Assembly (NCBI RefSeq): GCF_014873875.1
Contig: NZ_JADBEM010000001.1
Location: 3,224,001-3,288,000 of the forward strand
DNA length: 64,000 nt
Direction: 5' to 3'
Source: Actinopolymorpha pittospori
GTDB lineage: Bacteria > Actinomycetota > Actinomycetes > Propionibacteriales > Actinopolymorphaceae
Both the position numbers and the translations under genes were made by a program. Below are positions 9,477 to 18,634 of this stretch, piece by piece. The notes beneath the pieces are model-generated. The model ran no database searches, had not been told where the DNA came from, and was given only the letters and a program-made list of their open reading frames with translations. Numbering within the stretch: position 1 is the stretch's first letter; each line of letters begins with the position of its first letter.

Positions 9477-10546
9477 GCCCGGCTCCGTTCCGATGTCAGG
9501 TGGGTGGGGGTCGTTCCCCGGGCAGATCGGGTTGTCGCCGCCGACGGCGTGGACGGCGTGGACGGGATGCTCGGCGCGGACGGTGTGGAGGACCGCCGGG
9601 CGGGCGCCGACTCGGACTGGTGCCCGGTGATCGCGAGGAACACCTCGTCCAGGCTCGGCAGCCGCAGGGCCAGCTCACCGACGGTGATGCGGGCGTCGTC
9701 GAGGTGCCGTACGGCTGCGGACAGGGCCGCCGGGTCGTTCACGGGCACCGACAGCAGGCCCTCGTCCGGGCCGGTGGTCGGGTCGGTCCCGGTGAGATCG
9801 CGCATGAGCGTCGCGACGGCCGGCAGGTCGACGGCGTGCAGCGGCCGGATCTCCAGGCGCTGCGCGCCGGCCTTGGCCTTCAGCTGGCTCGGCGTACCGT
9901 TGCCGACCACCTTGCCGTGGTCGATGACGGTGATCTCGTTGGCGAGCTGGTCGGCCTCGTCGAGGTACTGCGTGGTGAGCAGGACCGTCACGCCGTCGGC
10001 GACGAGCCCACGGATGACGTCCCAGACCTCGTTGCGCGCATGCGGGTCGAGGCCGGTCGTCGGCTCGTCCAGGTAGAGCACGGCGGGGCGGCCGACGAGG
10101 CTGGCGGCGAGGTCGAGTCGGCGCCGCATGCCACCGGAGTACGTGCTCGCCGGTCGCCCGCCGGCGTCGGTCAGCTGGAAACGTTCCAGCAGTTCCTTCG
10201 CCCGCGCCCGCGCGTCGCGGCGGGAGAGCTCCAACAGCCGGCCGATCAGGACGAGGTTCTCCGTGCCGGTCAACTCCTCGTCCACCGAGGCGTACTGCCC
10301 GGTGAGCCCGATGAGTTCGCGTACCTTGTGCGCGTCGTGGGTGACGTCGTACCCGCCGACGGTCGCCTGGCCGGCGTCCGGACGGATCAGCGTCGCGAGG
10401 ATGCGGACGGCGGTGGTCTTGCCGGCGCCGTTCGGGCCGAGGACGCCCAGCACGGAGCCGGAGCGGGCGGCCAGGTCGACCCCGTCGAGTGCCACGGTCT
10501 CACCGAACCGCTTCACCAGGCCCTCTGCCTGGACTGCGTAGGACAT
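9473..10546 (-). CDS. DrrA-like ABC exporter ATPase
   Basis: ATP-binding subunit, 357 aa, partner of the DrrB-like permease. Walker A GPNGAGKTT lies near residue 39, the ABC signature 'YSGGMRRRLDLA' near 137, and Walker B 'PAVLYLDEPTTGLD' just after. The DrrA C-terminal domain is present ('LDEVFLAITG'), followed by a Ser/Thr/Pro-rich tail of about 35 residues made of short repeats. ATG is preceded by AGGAGG a few bases upstream, and a separate transcript from about 10.6 kb is likely. Confidence 0.93.
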   Translation of the reverse strand: MSYAVQAEGLVKRFGETVALDGVDLAARSGSVLGVLGPNGAGKTTAVRILATLIRPDAGQATVGGYDVTHDAHKVRELIGLTGQYASVDEELTGTENLVLIGRLLELSRRDARARAKELLERFQLTDAGGRPASTYSGGMRRRLDLAASLVGRPAVLYLDEPTTGLDPHARNEVWDVIRGLVADGVTVLLTTQYLDEADQLANEITVIDHGKVVGNGTPSQLKAKAGAQRLEIRPLHAVDLPAVATLMRDLTGTDPTTGPDEGLLSVPVNDPAALSAAVRHLDDARITVGELALRLPSLDEVFLAITGHQSESAPARRSSTPSAPSIPSTPSTPSAATTRSARGTTPTHLTSERSRA

Positions 10547-10665
10547 GTGTCCTCCTGTGGTGCGTTCATGCGTACGCCGACCACAGTGCGGAAACGTGCT
10601 GAGACGGACCGCACAGCGCGCTGAGACGAGGCGTCAGGGCGCGTGTCAGGAGGCTCGTCGAAAGA

Positions 10666-11148
10666 TCAGGGCATGGGCTCCTGGCCCGGGCGCTGGCCTT
10701 CGGGCCGCGGCGGCGCGCCACGCTCACCCGGATCGGACGCCGGGCCGGCTTCCTCGCGACGTCGCGGAGCCCGACCCGGGTCAGCGTCCTCCGCGGAGGC
10801 GGGCGCCGTGGACGGCCGCTCCTCGAGGCCTGGTCGCGACTCCGGGTGGGACTCGCCCTGCGGAAGGGCCGGGTCGTCGGCGCCGACCGGTGCCGGCTGC
10901 ACGGAGCGCTGGCGCAGCTCCTTGAGTTCCTGCTTGCGGGCCCGCCAGTGCTTCGTCCCGACGAGGAGGCACCAGACGCCCGCCGCCGCGCCGAGGGCGA
11001 CGACGACGCCGATGAAGAAGAACGTGGAGGTGGTGCTCTCGATCCGGAGTGGACCGAGGACCACGGCGGTGGTCTGGCCTCCACCGACGCCGGCTCCGAC
11101 GGCGGCGGCGATCATGACGAGGAGCAGGACGACTCCGACGACGATCAT
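10666..11148 (-). CDS. hypothetical two-helix membrane protein with acidic/Pro-rich tail
   Basis: Unrecognised protein of 160 aa. Two hydrophobic helices (about residues 2-22 and 44-66) are followed by a basic charged segment 'KHWRARKQELKELRQR', then a Pro/Glu-rich disordered tail of about 75 residues. This layout is like LapA-type or cell-envelope accessory proteins, but I see no diagnostic motif. ATG overlaps the helicase stop (ATGA), so it is translationally coupled to that gene. Confidence 0.7.
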   Translation of the reverse strand: MIVVGVVLLLVMIAAAVGAGVGGGQTTAVVLGPLRIESTTSTFFFIGVVVALGAAAGVWCLLVGTKHWRARKQELKELRQRSVQPAPVGADDPALPQGESHPESRPGLEERPSTAPASAEDADPGRAPRRREEAGPASDPGERGAPPRPEGQRPGQEPMP

Positions 11149-13661
11149 GTGCCGTCATCTCCTTCGGCTGGCGGGGTCGCGTGCGGCGCCCCTGCCAGCA
11201 GAACATCCAGCAGTCGGACAGCGCCGGACTTGTCGAGTGGATTGTTCCCATTCCCGCACTTCGGGGAATGTACGCATGATGGGCAGCCCTCGGCGCAGTG
11301 ACAAGCGGCGATGGCGTTCCGGGTCGCCCGCAGCCACGCGGCCGCGGCGGTGAAGCCGCGTTCGGCGAAGCCCGCCCCGCCGGGATGGCCGTCGTAGACG
11401 AAGACGGTCATCCGGCCGGTGTCGGAGTGGAGCGCGGTGGAGACCCCACCGACGTCCCACCGGTCGCAGGTGGCGAAGAGGGGGAGCAGCCCGATCGCGG
11501 CGTGCTCGGCGGCGTGCGCGGCCCCCGCGACCTGGTCGCGAGCGAGGTCGGCGGCAGCGAGCTGTTCGGCGGACACCGTCCACCACACCGCCCGGGTGTG
11601 CAGGCTTCGTGGCGGCAGGTCGAGCGGGACCTCGCCGAGCACCTCGCCGCTCACGAGCTGGCGCCGGAGGTAGCCGACGACGCGGTTCTCGACCTTCACG
11701 ACGCCGAAGTCCAAGGTGGCCGGTCCCCACGACTCGCTGCGTTCGCTCTGGACCACCTCGATGTCGGTGACCTCGCGGGCGGTCGTGGTGTAGTCGGGGC
11801 TGCCCCGCTCGACGAGGGAGACGGCGGCCTCCAGGTCGAGCCGGTCCACGACGTAGGTCTGTCCCTGGTGGAGGTAGACCGCACCGTCGTGCACCGACGT
11901 GTGCGCCGCGCCCGCGTCGACGGTCCCGAGCAGCCGACCGGTGGACCCCTCGACCAGTCGGACCTGCCGGCCGTCGACGGAACGGATGTCGGCGAGGTCG
12001 CAGGCCCGGTCGCGACGGGTCCAGAACCACCCGGTCGGTCGCTGCCGGACCATGCCCTCGGCCTCGAGGTCACGCAGGGCGTCGGTGGCGGAGGGGCCGA
12101 ACCGGTCGAGGTCGGCGTCGGTGATGGGCAGTTCGGCCGCGGCGGCCGCGACGTGCGGCTTGACGACATAGGGGTTGTCGGGGTCGAGGACGGTCGCCTC
12201 GACCGGAGGTCCGAACACCGCCTCCGGATGCTGGACGAGGTAGGTGTCCAGCGGGTCGTCGCGGGCGACGAAGACGGCGAGCGCGCCCTGACCCTGCCGC
12301 CCGGCCCGGCCGGCCTGCTGCCACAGCGACGCGCGGGTACCGGGATAGCCCGCGACGAGTACGGCGTCCAGGCCGGCGATGTCGACACCGAGTTCGAGGG
12401 CGTTGGTGGCGGCCACGCCGAGCAGGCGTTTGTCCTGCAGGGCCTGCTCGAGGGCGCGGCGTTCCTCGGGAAGGTAGCCGGCGCGGTAGGCCGCCACCCG
12501 GTCGACGAGTTCCTCCGAGACGTCCGCGAGGTGCTCGCGCGCCTGGACGGCGACCACCTCGGCGCCGCGCCGGGACCGGATGAAGGCCACGGTGCGTACG
12601 CCGTCGGCGACGAGGTCGGCGAGCAGGTCGGCGGTCTCCGCGGTCGCGCTCCGGCGCACCGGCGCCCCGGCCTCCCCGGTGAGCCGGGTGAAGGGCGGCT
12701 CCCACAACGCGAACGACAGCCCGCCGTGCGGTGAGGCGTCGTCGGTGACGGCCCGCACCGGCAACCCGGTCAGCCGGCTGGCCGAGACCGCCGGATCGTA
12801 GACGGTCGCCGAGGCCAGCACGAACGTCGGGTCGGCGCCGTAGTGCGCGACGATGCGGCGCAGCCGGCGGAGGACCTGCGCGACGTGCGAGCCGAAGACG
12901 CCGCGGTAGTGGTGGCACTCGTCGACGACGACGTACCGCAGCGAGCCGAGGAACCGGGCCCAGCGGGAGTGCGCCGGTAGTACGGAACGGTGCAGCATGT
13001 CGGGATTGGTGAGGACGTACGCCGCGTAGTCGCGCGCCCAGTCGCGTTCGTCCCAGGAGCTGTCGCCGTCGCAGGTGGTCGCGAGCGCGTCCGTACCGGC
13101 GAGGGCGCTCACCGCGCGGAACTGGTCGGCCGCGAGAGCCTTGGTGGGGGAGAGATACAACGCGGTGGCTCCGCGACGGCGGGCCGTGCCGGCGTCGGGT
13201 CCGGTGAGGATGTCACTCAGCACGGGCAGCAGGTAGCCGAGCGACTTGCCGGAGGCGGTTCCGGTGGCGAGGACGACGTGCTGACCGTCCCGGGCGAGCT
13301 GCGCGGCGCTGGCCTGGTGGGTCCAGGGGCGGTGGATGCCGTTGCCGGCAAGCCGTTCCAGGACGGTGTCCGGCACCCAGGTGGGCCACTCGACCGTGCG
13401 GCCGGCGCGCGCGGGGACTCGTTCGACGTGCGTGACGCGGTCGGCGCGCTGCGGCCCGGAGGTCAGCCGGTCGAGTACGAGGTCCGGGGTGAGGAGGCGA
13501 GCTCCGACCGGGACCCGGGGCGCCGTCGTCGGGCTCGGCGAGGCCGCCTCGCCGTCGCCACGCCACGGATCCGTCGGTGCGCGCAGCGAGGCGAGTTCGT
13601 CGGCGGACGACTCCGCGCGGGATCGGGACGGCCGGATGTGGGACACGAAAGACAGTGTCAC
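11145..13661 (-). CDS. DEAD/DEAH helicase with DUF1998, MrfA/YprA-like
   Basis: Superfamily 2 DNA helicase of 838 aa. Motif I is 'LATGTASGKSLGYLLP' (about residue 132), motif II 'VVDECHHYRGVFGSH' (DECH), and motif VI 'QQAGRAGRQGQGALAV'. The C-terminal DUF1998 region carries the four-cysteine cluster CHCAEGCPSCV plus C of 'SPKCGNGN'. MrfA of Bacillus, the studied relative, acts in mitomycin-type DNA damage repair with a nuclease partner (MrfB), which I do not see here. Divergent from the BldG-like gene, as in Streptomyces. Confidence 0.93.
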   Translation of the reverse strand: MTLSFVSHIRPSRSRAESSADELASLRAPTDPWRGDGEAASPSPTTAPRVPVGARLLTPDLVLDRLTSGPQRADRVTHVERVPARAGRTVEWPTWVPDTVLERLAGNGIHRPWTHQASAAQLARDGQHVVLATGTASGKSLGYLLPVLSDILTGPDAGTARRRGATALYLSPTKALAADQFRAVSALAGTDALATTCDGDSSWDERDWARDYAAYVLTNPDMLHRSVLPAHSRWARFLGSLRYVVVDECHHYRGVFGSHVAQVLRRLRRIVAHYGADPTFVLASATVYDPAVSASRLTGLPVRAVTDDASPHGGLSFALWEPPFTRLTGEAGAPVRRSATAETADLLADLVADGVRTVAFIRSRRGAEVVAVQAREHLADVSEELVDRVAAYRAGYLPEERRALEQALQDKRLLGVAATNALELGVDIAGLDAVLVAGYPGTRASLWQQAGRAGRQGQGALAVFVARDDPLDTYLVQHPEAVFGPPVEATVLDPDNPYVVKPHVAAAAAELPITDADLDRFGPSATDALRDLEAEGMVRQRPTGWFWTRRDRACDLADIRSVDGRQVRLVEGSTGRLLGTVDAGAAHTSVHDGAVYLHQGQTYVVDRLDLEAAVSLVERGSPDYTTTAREVTDIEVVQSERSESWGPATLDFGVVKVENRVVGYLRRQLVSGEVLGEVPLDLPPRSLHTRAVWWTVSAEQLAAADLARDQVAGAAHAAEHAAIGLLPLFATCDRWDVGGVSTALHSDTGRMTVFVYDGHPGGAGFAERGFTAAAAWLRATRNAIAACHCAEGCPSCVHSPKCGNGNNPLDKSGAVRLLDVLLAGAPHATPPAEGDDGT

Positions 13662-13798
13662 ATCGACATGGCAGCGCCGACAGGGGCATCGGCATAGGCT
13701 GGCGCACGCCCGGCACCCGCCCCTGCGACAGAGCGGTCACGCCAGGTGATTGAATTCCACTGGGGCCGGTCCGTCGGGCTGAAGTGCTGGAGGAGTAC

Positions 13799-14140
13799 GT
13801 GGATCTATCACTCGCGAACCGCGCCACGGGCGACCACATGGTGGTCGAGGTCGGCGGCGAGATCGATGTGTACACCGCGCCCAGACTCCGAGAGAAGATG
13901 GTCGAGCTCGTCAACGCCGGCCATTACCACCTGATCGTCGACATGGAGGGCGTCGACTTCCTGGACTCGACAGGACTGGGTGTTCTGGTCGGCGGTCTCA
14001 AACGTGTGCGCTCCCATGACGGATCCCTGCAGATCGTCTGTACGCAGGAGCGGCTGCTCAAGATCTTCCGCATCACCGGGTTGACCAAGGTCTTCCCGAT
14101 TCACGACAGCATCGCCGAGGCGGTCGCTCCGGCGCAGTGA
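13799..14140 (+). CDS. bldG: BldG-like STAS anti-sigma factor antagonist
   Basis: Small STAS-domain protein of 113 aa from GTG 13799, which has GGAGGAG at 13788-13794 and gives the 'VDLSLANRA' start usual for BldG; a start at 13784 would overlap that site. The conserved phosphorylation region '[17 protein letters not shown]' holds the target Ser. BldG controls anti-sigma factors in development and stress response. The sequence is very close to what I know of Streptomyces BldG. No anti-sigma kinase is adjacent here. Confidence 0.9.
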   Translation: MDLSLANRATGDHMVVEVGGEIDVYTAPRLREKMVELVNAGHYHLIVDMEGVDFLDSTGLGVLVGGLKRVRSHDGSLQIVCTQERLLKIFRITGLTKVFPIHDSIAEAVAPAQ

Positions 14141-14178
14141 CGTCCGCGGGCGTGGACCTGGCGGTGCTTCGCCGGTTT

Positions 14179-14206
14179 CGGTCGAGGGTCGGCCGACCCT
14201 CGACCG
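14179..14206. terminator. palindromic hairpin after bldG
   Basis: Perfect 28-bp palindrome with a GTCGAGGGTCGG half-site core, 38 bp after the bldG stop. Probably a terminator; a protein-binding site is possible. The rest of the 14141-14601 gap shows no gene and must hold the hppA promoter, which I cannot place. Confidence 0.5.
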
Positions 14207-14601
14207 GCCCCGTCCGCAGTGCCGCCAGGTCGCTGTTCCGGGCGGGTCCAAAATGGATGGTCGGCCGCGACTCGCGGGGGTCACGTCCCTGGGAGCGGTC
14301 ACCGGCGCTGTAGACTCCGGCCCGCCCCGGATTACATCCGGCGGCGCCAGTTGTCCGCGCGCCTCCGACGATGCCGGCCGCTGCCGACACCGTCGTGCGG
14401 ATGGAGCGCTGGGCGGGGACAACCCACATCCGCGGCCGGCTGGAACGGCGTTCGCGTGCATGCACGAGGCTCAACGCGCGCGAACCACCGGACCGGACCG
14501 GGCGTGGCAGGCCAGCCCCCATCCGGATGCCCTGTCCGCCGCACCTCGATGTCGGGGCGCACATCAAGGGGGATCGAGGAAGCCCCCATATAGGAGGACG
14601 A

Positions 14602-16920
14602 ATGTCCGCGTTCCTACTCGCTGCCGAGGGGGAACCCGTCTCGCTCACTGGCGGCAATCTGACCTATGTCGCCGTTGTTGCGTGCATCGGTGTAGTCGCG
14701 CTCATCATGGCTGCGGTGTTCCGGCGGGAGGTGCTCGCGGCCAAAGAGGGCACTTCCAACATGCAGGAAATCGCCAAGGGCGTCCAGGAAGGTGCGTCTG
14801 CCTATCTCAACAGGCAGTTCCGGACCCTTGCTGGTTTCGCCGTGTTGGTGTTCCTCGTACTCTTCCTGCTCCCCGGTGATGCCAATATCCGGATCGGGCG
14901 TTCCATCTTCTTCCTGGTCGGTGCGGTCTTCTCCGCGCTGATCGGCTACATGGGCATGTGGCTCGCGGTGCGGGCCAACGTCCGGGTGGCCGCGGCGGCC
15001 CGCGACGAGGGCCGCGAACCAGCCATGAAGGTGGCGTTCCGCACCGGTGGCACGGTCGGCATGGCGACGGTCGGTCTCGGCCTGTTCGGCGCCGCGCTGG
15101 TCGTACTGATCTACCGCAGCGACGCACCGAGCGTCCTCGAGGGCTTCGGCTTCGGTGCCGCGCTCCTCGCGATGTTCATGCGGGTCGGCGGCGGCATCTT
15201 CACCAAGGCCGCCGACGTCGGCGCTGACCTGGTCGGCAAGGTCGAGCAGAACATCCCCGAGGACGACCCCAGGAACGCCGCGACGATCGCGGACAACGTG
15301 GGTGACAACGTCGGTGACTGCGCCGGCATGGCGGCCGACCTGTTCGAGTCCTACGCCGTGATGCTGGTCGCGGCGCTCATCCTCGGTAAGGCGGCCTTCG
15401 GTTCCCAGGGCCTGGTCTACCCGCTGATCGTTCCGGCGCTCGGCGCTATCACCGCGGTCGCCGGCGTCTACTTCACCCGGCCGCGCACCGGTGAGAACGG
15501 CCTGAAGACGATCAACCGCAGTTTCTACATCTCGGCAGTGTTGTCGGCAGTGCTCTGTGCCGTCGCGGCGTTCCTCTATCTCCCGTCGTCGTTCGCCGGG
15601 TTGGCCGGCGCCCCCGCTGACGTCGCCCGACTTGGCGGCGACCCGCGGCTGGTCGCGGCCGGCGCGGTGATCCTCGGCATCGTGCTCGCGGCGGTCATCC
15701 TGACGCTCACCGGTTACTTCACCGGCACCGAGCACCGACCGGTCAAGGACGTCGGCAAGACCTCGCTGACCGGCGCCGCGACCGTGATCCTGTCCGGCTT
15801 CGCGCTGGGCCTCGAGTCCGCCGTCTACACCGCTCTCGTCATCGGTGCCGCGGTCTACGCGGCGTTCCTCATCGGTGGCGGCTCGGTCATCGTGTCGCTC
15901 TTCGCGATCGCGCTGGCCGGTTGTGGTCTGCTCACCACGGTCGGCGTCATCGTCGCGATGGACACCTTCGGCCCGGTCAGCGACAACGCGCAGGGCATCG
16001 CGGAGATGTCGGGCGACGTCGACGGTGACGGTGCCCGGATCCTGACCGAGCTGGACGCGGTCGGCAACACCACGAAGGCCATCACCAAGGGCATCGCGAT
16101 CGCCACCGCCGTGCTGGCGGCGACGGCGCTGTTCGGCTCGTTCAACGACGCGGTGAGCGGGGCACTGACCTCGGCCGGCGCGCAGGTCAGCGCGACGACC
16201 ACGGCGTTCCTGCGCACGGTCGACGCCCCCAACGTGCTGGTCGGCGTGATCATCGGTGCCGCGGTGGTGTTCCTCTTCTCCGGCCTCGCGGTCAGCGCGG
16301 TCGGCCGGGCAGCCGGCGCGGTCGTCTACGAGGTCCGCCGGCAGTTCCGCGAGATCCCCGGGATCATGGAGGGCACCGGCAAGCCGGAGTACGGCCGGGT
16401 CGTCGACATCTGCACCCGGGACTCCCTCAACGAGCTGGCCACTCCGGGTCTGCTCGCGGCCATGGCGCCGATCGCGGTGGGCTTCGGTCTCGGTGTCGGC
16501 CCGCTGGCCGGCTACCTCGCCGGCGCGATCGCGGCCGGCACGCTGATGGCGATCCTGCTGGCCAACTCCGGTGGGTCGTGGGACAACGCCAAGAAGCTGG
16601 TCGAGGACGGTAACCACGGCGGCAAGGGTTCCCAGGCGCACGAGGCCACGGTCATCGGTGACACCGTTGGTGACCCGTTCAAGGACACCGCGGGTCCCGC
16701 GATCAACCCGCTGATCAAGGTGATGAACCTCGTCGCGGTCCTGATCGCCCCGGCGATCGTCCAGCTCTCGGTCGGGGACAACGCCAACACCCCGCTGCGG
16801 GTCGGCATCGCCGTCGCCGCCGTCCTCGTGGTGGTGGCCGCGGTGACCATCTCCAAGCGCCGCCCGATCGCCATCGGTGCGGAGCAGGAGGAGGACAAGC
16901 ACCCCGCCAAGGTCGGCTGA
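14602..16920 (+). CDS. hppA: H+-translocating membrane pyrophosphatase, K+-independent type
   Basis: Membrane pyrophosphatase of 772 aa that couples PPi hydrolysis to proton export. The ATG at 14602 follows AGGAGG; longer in-frame starts lack such a site. The protein is mostly membrane helices (about 16). The PPi/Mg site reads 'DVGADLVGKVE' with 'NVGDNVGDCAGMAADLFE', and 'GDTVGDPFKDTAGPAINPL' near the C-terminus. The 'GNTTKAITKG' stretch has Lys where K+-dependent enzymes have Ala, marking the K+-independent subclass. A strong terminator follows. Confidence 0.96.
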   Translation: MSAFLLAAEGEPVSLTGGNLTYVAVVACIGVVALIMAAVFRREVLAAKEGTSNMQEIAKGVQEGASAYLNRQFRTLAGFAVLVFLVLFLLPGDANIRIGRSIFFLVGAVFSALIGYMGMWLAVRANVRVAAAARDEGREPAMKVAFRTGGTVGMATVGLGLFGAALVVLIYRSDAPSVLEGFGFGAALLAMFMRVGGGIFTKAADVGADLVGKVEQNIPEDDPRNAATIADNVGDNVGDCAGMAADLFESYAVMLVAALILGKAAFGSQGLVYPLIVPALGAITAVAGVYFTRPRTGENGLKTINRSFYISAVLSAVLCAVAAFLYLPSSFAGLAGAPADVARLGGDPRLVAAGAVILGIVLAAVILTLTGYFTGTEHRPVKDVGKTSLTGAATVILSGFALGLESAVYTALVIGAAVYAAFLIGGGSVIVSLFAIALAGCGLLTTVGVIVAMDTFGPVSDNAQGIAEMSGDVDGDGARILTELDAVGNTTKAITKGIAIATAVLAATALFGSFNDAVSGALTSAGAQVSATTTAFLRTVDAPNVLVGVIIGAAVVFLFSGLAVSAVGRAAGAVVYEVRRQFREIPGIMEGTGKPEYGRVVDICTRDSLNELATPGLLAAMAPIAVGFGLGVGPLAGYLAGAIAAGTLMAILLANSGGSWDNAKKLVEDGNHGGKGSQAHEATVIGDTVGDPFKDTAGPAINPLIKVMNLVAVLIAPAIVQLSVGDNANTPLRVGIAVAAVLVVVAAVTISKRRPIAIGAEQEEDKHPAKVG

Positions 16921-16953
16921 GCCGCACCCGGCTCACTCACACCGGCAACGCCC

Positions 16954-16990
16954 CGGGCCCCGGTCACATCAGCGATGTGGCCGGGGCCCG
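16954..16990 (+). terminator. rho-independent-like terminator of hppA
   Basis: 17-bp stem (CGGGCCCCGGTCACATC and its near-perfect complement, one G-T pair) with a three-base loop, 33 bp after the hppA stop. Confidence 0.75.
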
Positions 16991-17161
16991 TCGTGTCTCC
17001 CGTCGTACGCCGCGCCGGTCCGCGTTCGCCCTCGCTCACTGATCGGCCATGGTCCGTGGGCCACGCCCTAGGATGATCGCGAACTTCGGAAGTGGTGCCC
17101 GGACGCCTGGACGGCGCCCGGCGCGGCCTGCTGGCCGGACCTCGTCGTCGGACTCTGTTGG

Positions 17162-18613
17162 ATGGACGGATCGCACATGGCCGCCAGTCGGCGCGCAGGC
17201 ATGGCCCTCCTCATCGCCCCCGTCGTCGGTCTCGGCCTTCTCGCGGGCTGCAGCGGCGACTCCGTCACCTACGCGGGCGAGCGGGTCAAGGAGCCGGAGA
17301 CCTTCCTGCGCGACGTCGAGGCGCGCTGGCGCTCCGACCTCGACGACCAGCGGGTCACGAGGCACCAACAGGCACGCTGCTACTTCTCGACGCCGGCGGA
17401 GACGAAGGACCTCGACGGTTCCGTCTTCTGCGGCCCGGTCCGCTACTTCGTCGACGCCGGGCAGGAGTCGGGCTCGGGGGCTGGCCAGGACCGAAGCGTC
17501 GCCGGGCCCGGACTCTGGGACAGTTACAGCTACCACGCGTTCGAGGGCTCCGACGGTTACGCGCTGAGCGAGCCGAACCTCCAGTCCCGTGGGACCGACC
17601 TGCCGGACGGCCTGGAGTTGTTCCGTCCGGACGCCCAGCAGCCGCCGGCGGACGGCGAGCGGCTCGCTGCCCCGAAGCCCCCACCGGTGGAGGCGGGCTA
17701 TCTCGACCCCGACGCCCAGGTCGACATCAGCAAGGCCAGGAAGCCGAAGGACGGCCGGGTCGTCACCCCCACGGTGACGGTGACCGTCGAGCAGGTCGGC
17801 AGCACCGACCGGATCCGGACCGACGACGGAACCAAGGGCCCGGCCAGGGGAGAGCGGTTCGTCGTCGCCACGCTGGCGTTCGACGACGGCCCCTTCGCGG
17901 CCACCTACGACGACGGCTGGGACCGCGACGGGCTCGTCGACGCCGACGTCACCTACGCCCTGGGGGTCGGCGACGACCGCCGGCCGCTGGAGTGGCAGGA
18001 CTCCGGCCAGCCCGACTCCCACAGCCAGCGGACCCTCGTCGTGTCGGTGCCACAGTCGGCCGAAGCGTTCCTCGTCGTGAGCGCGGCCGGCCGGGACCAG
18101 CAGGTGTCCCTCACCACCGGCGAACGCGGCGAGGCCGTGGCCGGCTTCTACCGCGACCGGACCGAGGTGGGGGTCTCCCGGCAGTACGCCGCCAACCACT
18201 TCGTGGCGGGTGACTTCCAGCTCTCCTACTCCCTGCTCTTCGCCCGGGCCCGGCTGGCGCCGTTCGACCCCACCCGCGGCTGGGCGCCGGAGGGCAGGGC
18301 CTGGCTCCTCCTCGACGCCGAGCAGGTCGGGATCGACTGGCCGCGCTACCCGTACTCCCTCTATCTCGACCGCGCCGCCACCGCCACCGTGCAGGACGAC
18401 CAGGGAACGATCTCCCATGATCTCGGGAAGTCCGAGACGTGGAGCAGTGGTGCCGGTGACCTCTCCCCGGTCTTCGAGGTCGACGCGGACGCGACGACCT
18501 TCCACCTGACCTACCGCCCGACGTTCACGTTCTCCTCCCCGGGCGGGGGCGGATACGCGCCGCCGACGGGCAGCGGGAGTTTGCAGACGCTCCAGTTCGA
18601 CCTGCGGTTCTGA
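17162..18613 (+). CDS. hypothetical secreted lipoprotein
   Basis: Unrecognised protein of 483 aa. It has a basic N-terminus, a hydrophobic segment and the lipobox LLAGC (Cys about residue 30), so it is probably a membrane-anchored exported lipoprotein. The start may be ATG 17162 or 17177. The mature part is rich in Asp, Tyr and Ser, has one early Cys pair (about 77 and 90) and a Pro/Gly-rich C-terminus. The middle contains 'VTVTVEQVG' and 'ERFVVATLAFDDGPFAA', suggesting beta-rich Telokin-like (DUF4352-like) folds, but this is a guess. Confidence 0.75.
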   Translation: MDGSHMAASRRAGMALLIAPVVGLGLLAGCSGDSVTYAGERVKEPETFLRDVEARWRSDLDDQRVTRHQQARCYFSTPAETKDLDGSVFCGPVRYFVDAGQESGSGAGQDRSVAGPGLWDSYSYHAFEGSDGYALSEPNLQSRGTDLPDGLELFRPDAQQPPADGERLAAPKPPPVEAGYLDPDAQVDISKARKPKDGRVVTPTVTVTVEQVGSTDRIRTDDGTKGPARGERFVVATLAFDDGPFAATYDDGWDRDGLVDADVTYALGVGDDRRPLEWQDSGQPDSHSQRTLVVSVPQSAEAFLVVSAAGRDQQVSLTTGERGEAVAGFYRDRTEVGVSRQYAANHFVAGDFQLSYSLLFARARLAPFDPTRGWAPEGRAWLLLDAEQVGIDWPRYPYSLYLDRAATATVQDDQGTISHDLGKSETWSSGAGDLSPVFEVDADATTFHLTYRPTFTFSSPGGGGYAPPTGSGSLQTLQFDLRF

Positions 18614-18634
18614 CCGCCGACCGCGACGGGCAGG

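Noticed and set aside
14614..16902. A 762-aa minus-strand frame opposite hppA.
   Set aside because: Antisense of the conserved pyrophosphatase; composition dominated by Arg, Asp, Gln and His, with no recognisable fold.
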